From the NCBI RefSeq assembly GCF_021129305.1, contig NZ_JAJOMB010000020.1, forward strand, positions 124,001 through 188,000: a DNA stretch of 64,000 nt, read 5' to 3'. Source of the DNA: Kineosporia babensis. GTDB lineage: Bacteria; Actinomycetota; Actinomycetes; Actinomycetales; Kineosporiaceae. The position numbers and the translations under genes were made by a program. Under the pieces are notes generated by a model that was given only the letters and a program-made list of their open reading frames with translations, made no database searches and was not told the DNA's origin. Positions 35,526 through 42,929 of this stretch are shown in pieces. Within the stretch, counting starts at the first letter, position 1. The number at the start of each line of letters is the position of its first letter.

Positions 35526-35586
35526 TGAAAGCGCTATCAAGACCCCGGATGAAACCGCTATCACGAACCCATTGAAACCGTTATCA
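35526..35586. promoter_or_regulatory. three direct LacI-family operator copies
   Basis: TGAAAGCGCTATCA (35526-35539), TGAAACCGCTATCA (35550-35563) and TGAAACCGTTATCA (35573-35586) are spaced 24 and 23 bp. Each is an imperfect palindrome with the central CG typical of LacI-family sites. They lie between the divergent GH36 operon and the secreted glycosidase gene, so one repressor could control both. Confidence 0.8.
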
Positions 35587-35655
35587 CCCGATTGCTACCT
35601 TGGCCGCGGCCCGACACTCGGATGCGACCTGTCTCGACGACGAGGAGAGTCCTTC

Positions 35656-38316
35656 ATGAAGAAGTCCCTGGCCGGGGTGGTGGCCACGGCCGCCGCCCTG
35701 ATGTTCTCCGTCCTGAGCGCGCCACCCTCACAAGCAGCGAGTCAGCCCTTGAAGATTGATTTCTCCACCACCACCGGCGATTTCCGCGGTGGGGCCAGCG
35801 GCACCCTGTACGGATTCGGCGACGAAGGGGCCCCCACCCAGGCCCTGATCAACGGCGCCCACATCACCAACACCTCGCAGAAACCGCCGTACGGCACCCA
35901 GCACCCGGGCGGCGACACCCTCAAGATCGAGGACGGCTTCTTCGCCAAGCACGGCGAGGACCTGTACATCTACGCCCAGGACTACTACCCCGAATGGCCT
36001 TACAACAGCGGCGAACGGCCCGGCGACGAGCGGACCTACGACCTGGCCAAGGGCACGTACACCGAGGGACCCAACGGGGTCTGGGACTACCTCGAGGTGC
36101 TCGAGTTCGTGGTCGAGGCAGTGGCCACCCGCTCCGAGCATCCGGAGAAGTACGTCATCATCCCGTTCAACGAGGCCGACGGCGGCAACTGGTACCCGGA
36201 CTGGGCCACCCAGAAGGATCAGTTCCTCGGTGACTGGGAGGCCACGTACAACGAGATCCAGGAGGTCTACGCCCGGCACGGCCTGGGCCACGCCCGGGTC
36301 GGCGGCCCTGGTGACAGCCGCTGGCTGAAGCAGCGCAGCAGCGACTTCGTCGCGTTCGCCAAGGACCGGAAGGTGCTGCCGGACATCTGGATCTGGCACG
36401 AGCTGGGCATCGAGAACCTGGCCACCTACCGCGGCCATCTGGCCGAGTACCGCGCCCTGGAGCAGGAACACGGCATCGGCCCGCTGCCGGTGAACATCAC
36501 CGAGTACGGCATGCTGCGCGACATGGGCACCCCCGGCCAGCTGGTGCAGTGGTTCTCGATGTTCGAGGACACCAAGGTCGACGCTCAGACCGCCTACTGG
36601 GGCTACTCGGGCAACTTCTCCGACAACACCGCCCGCCCCAACGGTGCCAACGCCGGCTGGTGGCTGTTCAAGTGGTACGGCGATCTCGAAGGCTCCCAGA
36701 CCGTCAAGGTCACTGCGCCGCAGCCGGACACCGCCGACACCCTGCAGGCCATCGCCGCTCGTGACGACACCAACTCCCGCGCAACGGTTCTGCTCGGCGG
36801 ATCGGACGACGACGTAGCGCTGCAGCTGTCCGGCCTGGACCGCAAGACGTTCGGGGCAAGCGTCGACATCGAGGTCCGCGAGGTGGCCACCACCGGCGCC
36901 GAGGGCCTGGCTCAGACCCCGCGAGTGGTGTGGGCCAAGAACGCGGTCAAGCTCAACTCCGGCGCGCTGAACCTGCCGGTGCAGACCTACAACCGCTACG
37001 CCGCCTACCAGGTCATCATCACCCCGTCCGGAGACCGGGACGTGGCCAAGGCATACGCCGCGCAGCCCTGGACCACCACCGTCGAGGCCGAGGACACCAA
37101 GGTCACCGGTGCCGACATCACCACCCACGATCCGCAGGCGAGCGGCGGCTGGACCTGGCTGGCCTCGGGCAACAAGGACGTCCGCGCCTTCAAGACCCTG
37201 GACTCCCGCAGCGATTGGACCGTCAAGGTGCCCCGCACCGGCGCGTACCGGCTGCAGGTGATCGGCGCCAGCAACAAGAAACCCGGCCGTCATGCCCTTT
37301 TCGTGGACGACAGGTTCAGCAAGCTCGTGCAGTACGCGGCCGACCTGCACTGGGACTACCGGGGCAGCGCCGAGGTCCTCCTCGACCTCAAGGCCGGTAC
37401 TCACACCCTCTCCCTGCGCACCAGCCAGGACGGCAAGACCCTGCTCCCCAACCCCGATGTCACCCTGGACCGCTACCTGCTCACCGACGTCACCGACGGC
37501 GAGCCCACCCAGTACCCCGCTTCCACCTTCCGCCTCTACAACGGCGCCAAGCTCGATCACGGGCAGGCTTCACTGAGCGGCAAGGCCCGCAGCGACCTCT
37601 ATGTGACGGCGATGGACACCGGCTACTACGACGTGGATGTCGCCTACCGGACCAAGAAGCCATCGGATGTCCGGGTCACCGTCAACGGCCGGGAACGCGC
37701 CAAACTCTCCGCCAAGCAGTCCGGTTCGTGGAAGTCGACCGTGCGCCTGCGCCTGGTCGAGGGCATCAACGAGATCGAACTTCGCTCCCCCTCCGGAGTC
37801 CTGATCGACACGTTGACGACCACCCGCGTCCGTAAATCTGATGCTTCGCAGGTAGTTCTGGAAGCAGAGGACGCACGGCTCGAGGGACAGGCGTCCGTCA
37901 CCGAACTGGCCGCTTCGGTCGGGAGCAATGCCAGCGGACGTGGGTACGTGGGTTACGTCGGCAACGGCACCGAGAACGCGGTGGTGTTCGACCGGGTCAA
38001 GGGCTACGACCAGCCCGGCGACTACGACGTGGCCATCACCTACGCCAATGCCGAACTGAAGGGTGATCACCAGTACAACCCCCAGGTGGTGGACCGGCGG
38101 GCCGAACTGCAGGAGGGCACCCGGCCGATCGGTCACGGGTACTTCCGCTACACCTACGACTGGAACAGCTTCTCCCAGCGCAGCATCGCGGTCACCTTGA
38201 AGACCGCGAACCAGCCGCTGCGGCTGACCAGTTCGCAGGGCTGGGCGCCGAACATCGACAAGGTCACCGTGGCGCCGGCCGTGCTGGGCTCACCCCTCAC
38301 GCAACGCCTGCGGTAA
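35656..38316 (+). CDS. secreted multi-domain glycoside hydrolase (clan GH-A, GH39-like) with CBM-type domains
   Basis: An 886-aa exported enzyme. Signal peptide (KKSLAGVVATAAALMFSVLSAPPSQAA, residues 2-28). Residues of about 35-350 form a TIM barrel with likely acid/base Glu173 (IIPFNEADGG) and nucleophile Glu283 (NITEYG), as in clan GH-A. A beta-domain follows. Then come a carbohydrate-binding-like domain beginning VEAEDTKV (about 475-620), a linker domain, and a CBM35-like domain beginning VVLEAEDARLEG (about 735-880). ATG 35656 has GAGGAGAG upstream; an in-frame ATG at 35572 would overlap the operators. It probably attacks a polysaccharide outside the cell and feeds the divergent importer. 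GH family assignment is tentative. Confidence 0.82.
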   Translation: MKKSLAGVVATAAALMFSVLSAPPSQAASQPLKIDFSTTTGDFRGGASGTLYGFGDEGAPTQALINGAHITNTSQKPPYGTQHPGGDTLKIEDGFFAKHGEDLYIYAQDYYPEWPYNSGERPGDERTYDLAKGTYTEGPNGVWDYLEVLEFVVEAVATRSEHPEKYVIIPFNEADGGNWYPDWATQKDQFLGDWEATYNEIQEVYARHGLGHARVGGPGDSRWLKQRSSDFVAFAKDRKVLPDIWIWHELGIENLATYRGHLAEYRALEQEHGIGPLPVNITEYGMLRDMGTPGQLVQWFSMFEDTKVDAQTAYWGYSGNFSDNTARPNGANAGWWLFKWYGDLEGSQTVKVTAPQPDTADTLQAIAARDDTNSRATVLLGGSDDDVALQLSGLDRKTFGASVDIEVREVATTGAEGLAQTPRVVWAKNAVKLNSGALNLPVQTYNRYAAYQVIITPSGDRDVAKAYAAQPWTTTVEAEDTKVTGADITTHDPQASGGWTWLASGNKDVRAFKTLDSRSDWTVKVPRTGAYRLQVIGASNKKPGRHALFVDDRFSKLVQYAADLHWDYRGSAEVLLDLKAGTHTLSLRTSQDGKTLLPNPDVTLDRYLLTDVTDGEPTQYPASTFRLYNGAKLDHGQASLSGKARSDLYVTAMDTGYYDVDVAYRTKKPSDVRVTVNGRERAKLSAKQSGSWKSTVRLRLVEGINEIELRSPSGVLIDTLTTTRVRKSDASQVVLEAEDARLEGQASVTELAASVGSNASGRGYVGYVGNGTENAVVFDRVKGYDQPGDYDVAITYANAELKGDHQYNPQVVDRRAELQEGTRPIGHGYFRYTYDWNSFSQRSIAVTLKTANQPLRLTSSQGWAPNIDKVTVAPAVLGSPLTQRLR

Positions 38317-38408
38317 ATACCCTGGCGCTGCGCACGAGCGCCGTGCCATCCTGATCTCGCGCCGGAAACGCCGGCCGGGTACGACAGCGATCTGGAAGGA
38401 CTGAAATC

Positions 38409-38474
38409 ATGCGTTACTCACTGCGCCAGCGTCGCTATCAGTCGTCCCGACAGCGTTCCCGCACGGTCTTGTAA
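38409..38474 (+). CDS. tiny Arg-rich reading frame (21 aa), possible peptide gene
   Basis: ATG 38409 is preceded by TGGAAGGA at good spacing. The 21-residue product starts MRYSLRQRRYQSS and is very basic. A perfect intrinsic terminator follows 22 bp after the stop, which argues that the stretch is transcribed as a unit. I know no family. It could be a small protein, a leader peptide or chance. Confidence 0.4.
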   Translation: MRYSLRQRRYQSSRQRSRTVL

Positions 38475-38496
38475 GTGCCTGATCAGGTGCTGACCA

Positions 38497-38535
38497 AGCG
38501 CCGCGGCCGGGAACCTCCGGCCGCGGCGCTTTTTC
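38497..38535 (+). terminator. strong rho-independent terminator
   Basis: A perfect 14-bp stem, AGCGCCGCGGCCGG with its complement, has a 6-base loop (GAACCT) followed by TTTTTC. It ends the secreted glycosidase/tiny-frame transcript 9 bp before the first tRNA gene. Confidence 0.9.
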
Positions 38536-38544
38536 GTTGTCCCA

Positions 38545-38627
38545 GGAAGCTGGCGCCAGTGGTGGCGAACCTGTCTCGAAAACAGGGCCGGGCAGTGCGC
38601 CCGAGGGTTCGACTCCTTCAGCTTCCG
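38545..38627 (+). tRNA. tRNA-Ser (CGA)
   Basis: An 83-nt class II tRNA. Acceptor GGAAGCT pairs with AGCTTCC plus discriminator G. The anticodon stem CCTGT/ACAGG has loop CTCGAAA (anticodon CGA). A long variable arm CGGGC...GCCCG and a GGTTCGACT T-arm follow. Folding is complete by eye. Confidence 0.88.
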
Positions 38628-38630
38628 CGC

Positions 38631-38795
38631 AGGGCCTGTCCTGTGGATCATGGCCGTAGCGAGGAGGTGCCCGGGGCGTCGGCTGGGCGTGGCCGGTGGG
38701 GCCCCTCGCAATGGTTTTGCGTGGGGCCACGCCGGACGCGTCCAGACGGCGTCCCGGGTGCCCCGCAGTAGGCAAAGATCCACAGGACAGGCCCT
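38631..38795. mobile_element. 165-bp MITE-like palindromic element
   Basis: Perfect 19-bp terminal inverted repeats AGGGCCTGTCCTGTGGATC (38631-38649) and its complement (38777-38795). The interior is itself an imperfect palindrome (for example GGCGTGGCC/GGGGCCCCTCGCA against TGCGTGGGGCCACGCC). It has no coding capacity and sits between the Ser and Tyr tRNA genes. This fits a non-autonomous miniature inverted-repeat transposable element; a target duplication is not obvious. Confidence 0.75.
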
Positions 38796-38806
38796 AGTCC
38801 CGACCC

Positions 38807-38890
38807 GCGGGTGCACTGGGCATGTGGTTGAGCCCAACGGCCTGTAGAGCCGCCGCCTCGGCTGTGGGGGTTCGACTCCCTCCGCCCGCA
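38807..38890 (+). tRNA. tRNA-Tyr (GTA), divergent sequence
   Basis: An 84-nt class II tRNA. Acceptor GCGGGTG pairs with CGCCCGC (one G-T pair), discriminator A. The anticodon loop CTGTAGA gives GTA. A long variable arm (CCGCCTCGGCTGTGG) and a GGGGTTCGACTCCC T-arm follow. Position 8 is C instead of the usual T and the top anticodon-stem pair is A-C, so it differs from standard actinobacterial tRNA-Tyr. Confidence 0.8.
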
Positions 38891-38900
38891 CGTCACCCTT

Positions 38901-38969
38901 TCCGGCTGGTGCAATGGCAGCACGACGGGCTCTGAACCCGTTGATCGAGGTTCGAGTCCTCGGCCGGAA
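38901..38969 (+). tRNA. tRNA-Gln (CTG), short
   Basis: A 69-nt tRNA. Acceptor TCCGGCT pairs with GGCCGGA (one T-G pair). The anticodon stem ACGGG/CCCGT has loop CTCTGAA (anticodon CTG), and the T-arm is GAGGTTCGAGTCCTC. The D-arm is short (TGC...GCA, 3 bp), which makes the gene a few bases shorter than usual. Confidence 0.8.
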
Positions 38970-38981
38970 GCGATCCATCAG

Positions 38982-39055
38982 GCCCCCATGGCGCAGCTGG
39001 AGAGCGCGTCTCGCTACGAACGAGAAGGCCGGCGGTTCGAATCCGTCTGGGGGCA
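38982..39055 (+). tRNA. tRNA-Arg (ACG)
   Basis: A 74-nt tRNA. Acceptor GCCCCCA/TGGGGGC plus A, anticodon stem TCTCG/CGAGA with loop CTACGAA (anticodon ACG), and T-arm GGCGGTTCGAATCCGTC. It ends 1 bp before the stop codon of the convergent nucleoside hydrolase gene. Confidence 0.9.
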
Positions 39056-39056
39056 C

Positions 39057-40013
39057 TCAGCGAACGGTGTCGAAGAAGAGCTGGAGCACGGCCTCGGGGT
39101 CGGCGCTGAGCGCGATGTCCGCCGTCGGCCAGGGCCGCTGGCCGGTCGGGTAGAACGTGTCTTCGCCGATCGCCCGGCGGCGGTCGACCACCGTCTGGCC
39201 CCGGCTCAGTCCGGGTGCGAGTTCGACCTGCAACGGCCAGGTCTCGAAGCGGAACAGCTCGGGCGAGGTGATCGCGCAGACCGCTCCGGCGTCGCCGATC
39301 ACCCGGTTGACCGTGATCGCACCGGTGAGCGGGTTGACCATCTCGTAGCCGAGCAGGGCGCCGAGGACCTGATCGAGGCGCTGCCCGGACGCTTTCAGGT
39401 CGGCAGTGGTCTCGGCGCTCGCCTCGACGGTGTGGAAGACGTCGAGACCGTACATGGTCAGCGGCACGCCGCTGTTCAGCACCACGTAGGCCGCTTCCGG
39501 ATCGTGCCAGACGTTGAACTCCGCCAGCGCGGTGGCATTTCCGTCGGCCACGGCTCCGCCCATGAACACCACTCGCTCGATCCGCTCGATCACCTCGGGG
39601 TGGGTGCGCAGCAGCAGGGCCAGGTTGGTCATCGGGGCCAGGCAGACCACGGTCAGCGGCTCGGCGGCGGCCATCAGGGTCTGCCGCATCAGCTCGACCG
39701 CGTGCTGCTGCACCGGCTTGCGCCCGCCGACCGGCAGATCGAGCCCGGCCAGGCCGTCGGCGCCGTGCACCCAGGAGGCCGGGCGCGACGGTTCGATCAG
39801 GGGCTGCTGGGCTCCGCCGGCCACCGGGATCGGCGGGGCGTCGAGCAGCTCGAGCACGCCGAGGGTGTTGGTCACCACTCGCTCCAGGGAGGCATTGCCC
39901 GCCACGCAACTGATCGCCCGCACGTCGATGCCCGGATGCCGCACGGCGAACATGATCGCCATCGCGTCGTCAATACCGGTGTCCACGTCCAAGATCACGT
40001 TGCGCTTCGTCAC
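39057..40013 (-). CDS. nucleoside hydrolase (inosine-uridine preferring type)
   Basis: A 318-aa enzyme that cleaves the N-glycosidic bond of nucleosides for base salvage. The calcium-binding signature DVDTGIDD is at residues 9-16. Further blocks are MTNLALLLRTHPEVIERIERVVFMGG and EFNVWHDPEAAYVVL, the latter carrying substrate-binding Asn/His residues. GTG start with a weak ribosome binding site. Length is normal. No transport or regulatory neighbour; it is divergent from the tiny peptide/P450 pair. Confidence 0.93.
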   Translation of the reverse strand: MTKRNVILDVDTGIDDAMAIMFAVRHPGIDVRAISCVAGNASLERVVTNTLGVLELLDAPPIPVAGGAQQPLIEPSRPASWVHGADGLAGLDLPVGGRKPVQQHAVELMRQTLMAAAEPLTVVCLAPMTNLALLLRTHPEVIERIERVVFMGGAVADGNATALAEFNVWHDPEAAYVVLNSGVPLTMYGLDVFHTVEASAETTADLKASGQRLDQVLGALLGYEMVNPLTGAITVNRVIGDAGAVCAITSPELFRFETWPLQVELAPGLSRGQTVVDRRRAIGEDTFYPTGQRPWPTADIALSADPEAVLQLFFDTVR

Positions 40014-40142
40014 CGGGGCAGCCTAGGGGATCCGGCCTCGGGAATGCTGGACGGCTTCGGTTTCCTGACCTACCCTCGATCGAAGTCCGATTTACCCCTT
40101 TTATGTCGGGCTCTTCCCTGAAGTCGAGCTGGAGGTTCTGCG

Positions 40143-40205
40143 ATGAAGCGCATCATCGAGCGTCTCACCCGTAAGACCATGCCGGGCCGCTACTCCTGGC
40201 ACTGA
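40143..40205 (+). CDS. putative P450-modified RiPP precursor peptide (20 aa)
   Basis: ATG 40143 has a textbook GGAGG (40131-40135) 7 bp upstream. The 20-residue product is MKRIIERLTRKTMPGRYSWH: a basic amphipathic leader-like helix, a Pro-Gly break, then aromatic C-terminal RYSWH. The stop codon touches the open frame of the cytochrome P450 that follows. Known minimal biarylitide precursors are pentapeptides of the form MxYx(H/W) encoded beside one P450 that cross-links the aromatic side chains. Here the terminal R-Y-x-W-H has the same flavour but with a leader in front. Function as a modified peptide is inferred; a translational leader for the P450 is the main alternative. Confidence 0.68.
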   Translation: MKRIIERLTRKTMPGRYSWH

Positions 40206-41479
40206 TCCGATCCCGCGCACGGGAGGCAGCCGCCTCCCGTGCGCTCGATCCAGCCGAATCCGGCCTCAGCTGGCGTGCTTTCACCTCCGCCTACAACACC
40301 GACCGCCTCGCCTTCCTGAGCACGCTGCCCAGCCGGGCGCCGGTGGTGCGGATGGCCGCCAACCTGGTGTTCGTCAGCGACCCGGACCTGATCGAAACCA
40401 TGTTCCGGCGCACGAACACCGACTTCCAGATGACCTTGAACCGGCGGATGGAGTCGGAATCCGCCGCCCGCGGCGAAGCTGCCCTGGACGCCTGGATGCT
40501 GGCCCGCCGGCGCTCGTCCTCCGTTCTGCACACCGCAGCCAACCCGACTATGGACGAGGAACTCACCGAACACGTTCGGGCGTGGGTCAGGGTCGGCGAA
40601 CCCACCGATCTGGTGGGCGATCTCAGTCGCCTCAACCTGCGCTCCACCGCCCGGCTGGTGACCGGGACCTCCGATCCGGCCCTGGAAGAGGCCACCCTCG
40701 CCCTGCTGTCCCCGCTCACCGAGGTGGTGGATCAGGGCACCCGACTACGCGGCGTCCTCGCTCTGCTGACCCGGCGCCACCGGCATGCCCGGAGCCGGGA
40801 CACTCTGCTGCAGAACCAGATCCAGGCCGTCGCACACCCCGACTCGCTGGTGGGTGAACTCGCCCGGGCCGGCGTCGAGCCTCAGGTAGTCACCAACTTC
40901 GCGGTGGCCATGCTCCTGGCCGGCTCGGTGGTTCCCGGTGCAGCCGGCGCCTGGGTGCTGGCCATGCTCGCCGCCCACCCGCAGTGGCAGGAACGGGCCC
41001 GCACCGACGAAACCGCCCGCACCTGGCTGATCAACGAGACGCTACGCCTGTACCCGCCCACCTGGCTGATCAGCCGGATGGTGGCCCAGGACGGGATCTA
41101 CGCCGGCTGGCGACTGCGCGCGGGCGACGAACTGGTGCTCTCGCCCTATGTGAGCCACCGCGATGCGCAGGTCTTCCCCGATCCGGAAGAGTTCCGGCCC
41201 GAGCGCTGGAACGGCCTGCACCCCAGGATCAACGAGTACTTCCCGTTCGGAGCGGGCGCCCGGCGTTGCGTCGGCGCCGAACTCTCGCTGGCCCGGCTGG
41301 ACCATCTGGTGCGCGAGGTGCTTCAGGCCGGGACGGTCGAGGGCCCCGCACCGACCGGGATGTCCACCACCATCACCCTGGTTCCGCAGAACCTCCGCCT
41401 GCGGTTCCGCAGCACAAAGGGCGGTCTACCGGGCCAGGGCGACCAGTTCCGCCCGGGTCCGGGCCCCGGCCTTGCGTAA
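40202..41479 (+). CDS. cytochrome P450, probable tailoring enzyme of the adjacent peptide; start codon unresolved
   Basis: The heme motif is FGAGARRCVG and the K-helix ExxR is NETLRL, with FRPERW between them. The I-helix reads LLAGSVVPGAAG, so the usual acid-Thr pair is absent, as in some phenol-coupling P450s. No ATG, GTG or TTG exists between the in-frame stop at 40172 and GTG 40334. Yet that stretch has coding-type third positions and reads like a P450 N-terminus (SWRAFTSAYNTDRLAFLSTLPSRAPVVRM). I extend to CTG 40202, which overlaps the precursor stop; from there the Cys is residue 356 and the Glu of ExxR 279. The conservative alternative is ATG 40343 (378 aa). The last 54 bp overlap the convergent LuxR gene. 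Confidence 0.85.
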   Translation: MIRSRAREAAASRALDPAESGLSWRAFTSAYNTDRLAFLSTLPSRAPVVRMAANLVFVSDPDLIETMFRRTNTDFQMTLNRRMESESAARGEAALDAWMLARRRSSSVLHTAANPTMDEELTEHVRAWVRVGEPTDLVGDLSRLNLRSTARLVTGTSDPALEEATLALLSPLTEVVDQGTRLRGVLALLTRRHRHARSRDTLLQNQIQAVAHPDSLVGELARAGVEPQVVTNFAVAMLLAGSVVPGAAGAWVLAMLAAHPQWQERARTDETARTWLINETLRLYPPTWLISRMVAQDGIYAGWRLRAGDELVLSPYVSHRDAQVFPDPEEFRPERWNGLHPRINEYFPFGAGARRCVGAELSLARLDHLVREVLQAGTVEGPAPTGMSTTITLVPQNLRLRFRSTKGGLPGQGDQFRPGPGPGLA

Positions 41480-42232
41480 CAGGTTCGAGACGTGGAACTT
41501 GACCGTGTTCTCGCTGATCCCGAGCTCTTTGGCGATCTCCTGGTTGCGCCCGCCGCCGACCAGCAGCCGCAGCACTTCCTGCTCGCGCGGGCTCAGGTCC
41601 ACGCTCTCGCCCAGCGGCAACGAGGGCGAGGGCGGGTCGAGCGGGATCACGATGCTCAGGTTGGAGCCCCAGCCCGGGGTGGAGGAGACGTCCAGGTGAC
41701 CGCTCAGTGCGGTCACCTTCTCGGCGATCGGGCGCAGCGCGTCGTCGTGCCCGGTGAGTTCGCCCCGGCCGTCGTCGCGCACGTGGATCAGCAGGTTCAG
41801 CCCGTCGCAGTCCCAGTGAATGCGCACCCGCTGGGCTTCTCCGGCATCGACCAGGGCCAGGACCGCAGTACGCACGATCGCCCGGGCCGAGTGCGCCACC
41901 TCCCCCGGCAGCGCCCGGCCGGTCGAGGGCGGCTCGACGAACTGCACGTCCAGATCGCCGAACCTAACCAGCGGCCGCAGGTCGTTCTTCAGCCGGGCGA
42001 AGGCCCCGACCACCGGTTCCAGCACGGCCGCCCGCACCTGGTCGGTCTGGGTGCGCAGCTGCACCAGGGCCGAGGCGGCCAGGTCGATCGCCATCGTGCG
42101 GGCCGCCCGGTCGTCCAGGTGGCCGGAGCGCAGCACGGCGAGCAGGGATTCCAGCGTCACGGCGTGCTGCTCACCCAGTTCCGCGAGCAGCCGGTTGTTC
42201 TCGGCGCCCTGGCGGCGGGAGGCTTCGGTCAT
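41426..42232 (-). CDS. LuxR-type regulator with histidine-kinase-like ATPase domain
   Basis: A 268-aa protein without a receiver domain. The N-terminal half is helical. Residues of about 115-195 resemble a HATPase fold (ARAIVRTAVLALVDAG as N-box, VRDDGRGE as G1, STPGWGSNLSIVIPL as the final strand), with no phospho-acceptor His block. The C-terminus is a LuxR/NarL helix-turn-helix (LSPREQEVLRLLVGGGRNQEIAKELGISENTVKFHVSNLLRKAG, about 205-248). It probably senses a ligand or nucleotide and acts on the palindrome 27 bp upstream of its own start, facing hxlB. Its 3' end overlaps the P450 gene by 54 bp. Confidence 0.86.
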   Translation of the reverse strand: MTEASRRQGAENNRLLAELGEQHAVTLESLLAVLRSGHLDDRAARTMAIDLAASALVQLRTQTDQVRAAVLEPVVGAFARLKNDLRPLVRFGDLDVQFVEPPSTGRALPGEVAHSARAIVRTAVLALVDAGEAQRVRIHWDCDGLNLLIHVRDDGRGELTGHDDALRPIAEKVTALSGHLDVSSTPGWGSNLSIVIPLDPPSPSLPLGESVDLSPREQEVLRLLVGGGRNQEIAKELGISENTVKFHVSNLLRKAGARTRAELVALAR

Positions 42233-42258
42233 TCCGCAGAACCTAGCGGATGGCCGGC

Positions 42259-42278
42259 ACCTACCCGTTCGGGTAGGT
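42259..42278. promoter_or_regulatory. perfect palindrome, candidate LuxR-family operator
   Basis: ACCTACCCG, then TT, then CGGGTAGGT: 9-bp perfect arms in the 102-bp space between the divergent LuxR-type gene and hxlB. Length and symmetry fit NarL/LuxR-type sites. Likely controls both directions. Confidence 0.7.
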
Positions 42279-42334
42279 AGGGCTCGACCGTCGCAGGGCG
42301 GCAGCCGCGGCGCCGCGCTGCCAGCATCACTGTC

Positions 42335-42904
42335 GTGTCCTCGAGAACGGCTACTGCAGCACAGTCATTGACGGCAATCACCGAAGAAGTCGGCGCCTGC
42401 GCCCAGCAGGTGGCGGGCGCAGACCTGTCCCGGCTGGCCCAGCTTCTGGACCGGTATGAGCGGGTTTTCGTGCTCGGCGCGGGCCGGTCCGGGCTGGCCC
42501 TGCGGATGACCGCGATGCGGCTCATGCACCTGGGGCTCACCGTGCACGTGGTCGGCGAAGTGACCACGCCCGCCATCGGCCCGCAGGACATCCTGCTCAC
42601 CGCAAGCGGTTCCGGCAGCACGGCCGCCGTGGTGCGGGCCGCCGAGACCGCGGTGGCGGCGGGTGCCGAAGTGGCGGCCATCACCACGAATCCCCGCTCC
42701 CGGCTGGCCGAACTGGCCGGCACCGTGGTCGTGGTGCCCGCCGCCGAGAAGCTGGATCGCTCCGGCGCGGCCAGCTCGCAGTACGCCGGAAGCCTTTTCG
42801 AGCAGACCGTGATGCTGATCGGCGACGCCCTGTTCCACGCCCTCTGGCTGAACTCCGGTGCCTCCGGCGACGACCTGTGGCCACGCCACGCCAATCTCGA
42901 ATAA
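42335..42904 (+). CDS. hxlB: 6-phospho-3-hexuloisomerase
   Basis: A 189-aa SIS-domain isomerase that converts hexulose 6-phosphate to fructose 6-phosphate in the ribulose monophosphate pathway. The sugar-phosphate motifs are VLGAGRSGLALRMTAMRLMHLG and TASGSGSTAAVV. The characteristic C-terminus QYAGSLFEQTVMLIGDALFHAL...DLWPRHANLE matches the family. GTG start. hxlA follows after 25 bp. In bacteria the pair detoxifies formaldehyde or supplies pentose phosphate. Confidence 0.95.
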   Translation: MSSRTATAAQSLTAITEEVGACAQQVAGADLSRLAQLLDRYERVFVLGAGRSGLALRMTAMRLMHLGLTVHVVGEVTTPAIGPQDILLTASGSGSTAAVVRAAETAVAAGAEVAAITTNPRSRLAELAGTVVVVPAAEKLDRSGAASSQYAGSLFEQTVMLIGDALFHALWLNSGASGDDLWPRHANLE

Positions 42905-42929
42905 CCCGTTCCGCGCAAGAGGAGAAATC

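Noticed and set aside
38409-38474. The MRYS... tiny frame as a second biarylitide-type precursor
   Set aside because: The aromatic residues are not at the C-terminus and no P450 or other modifying gene is adjacent.
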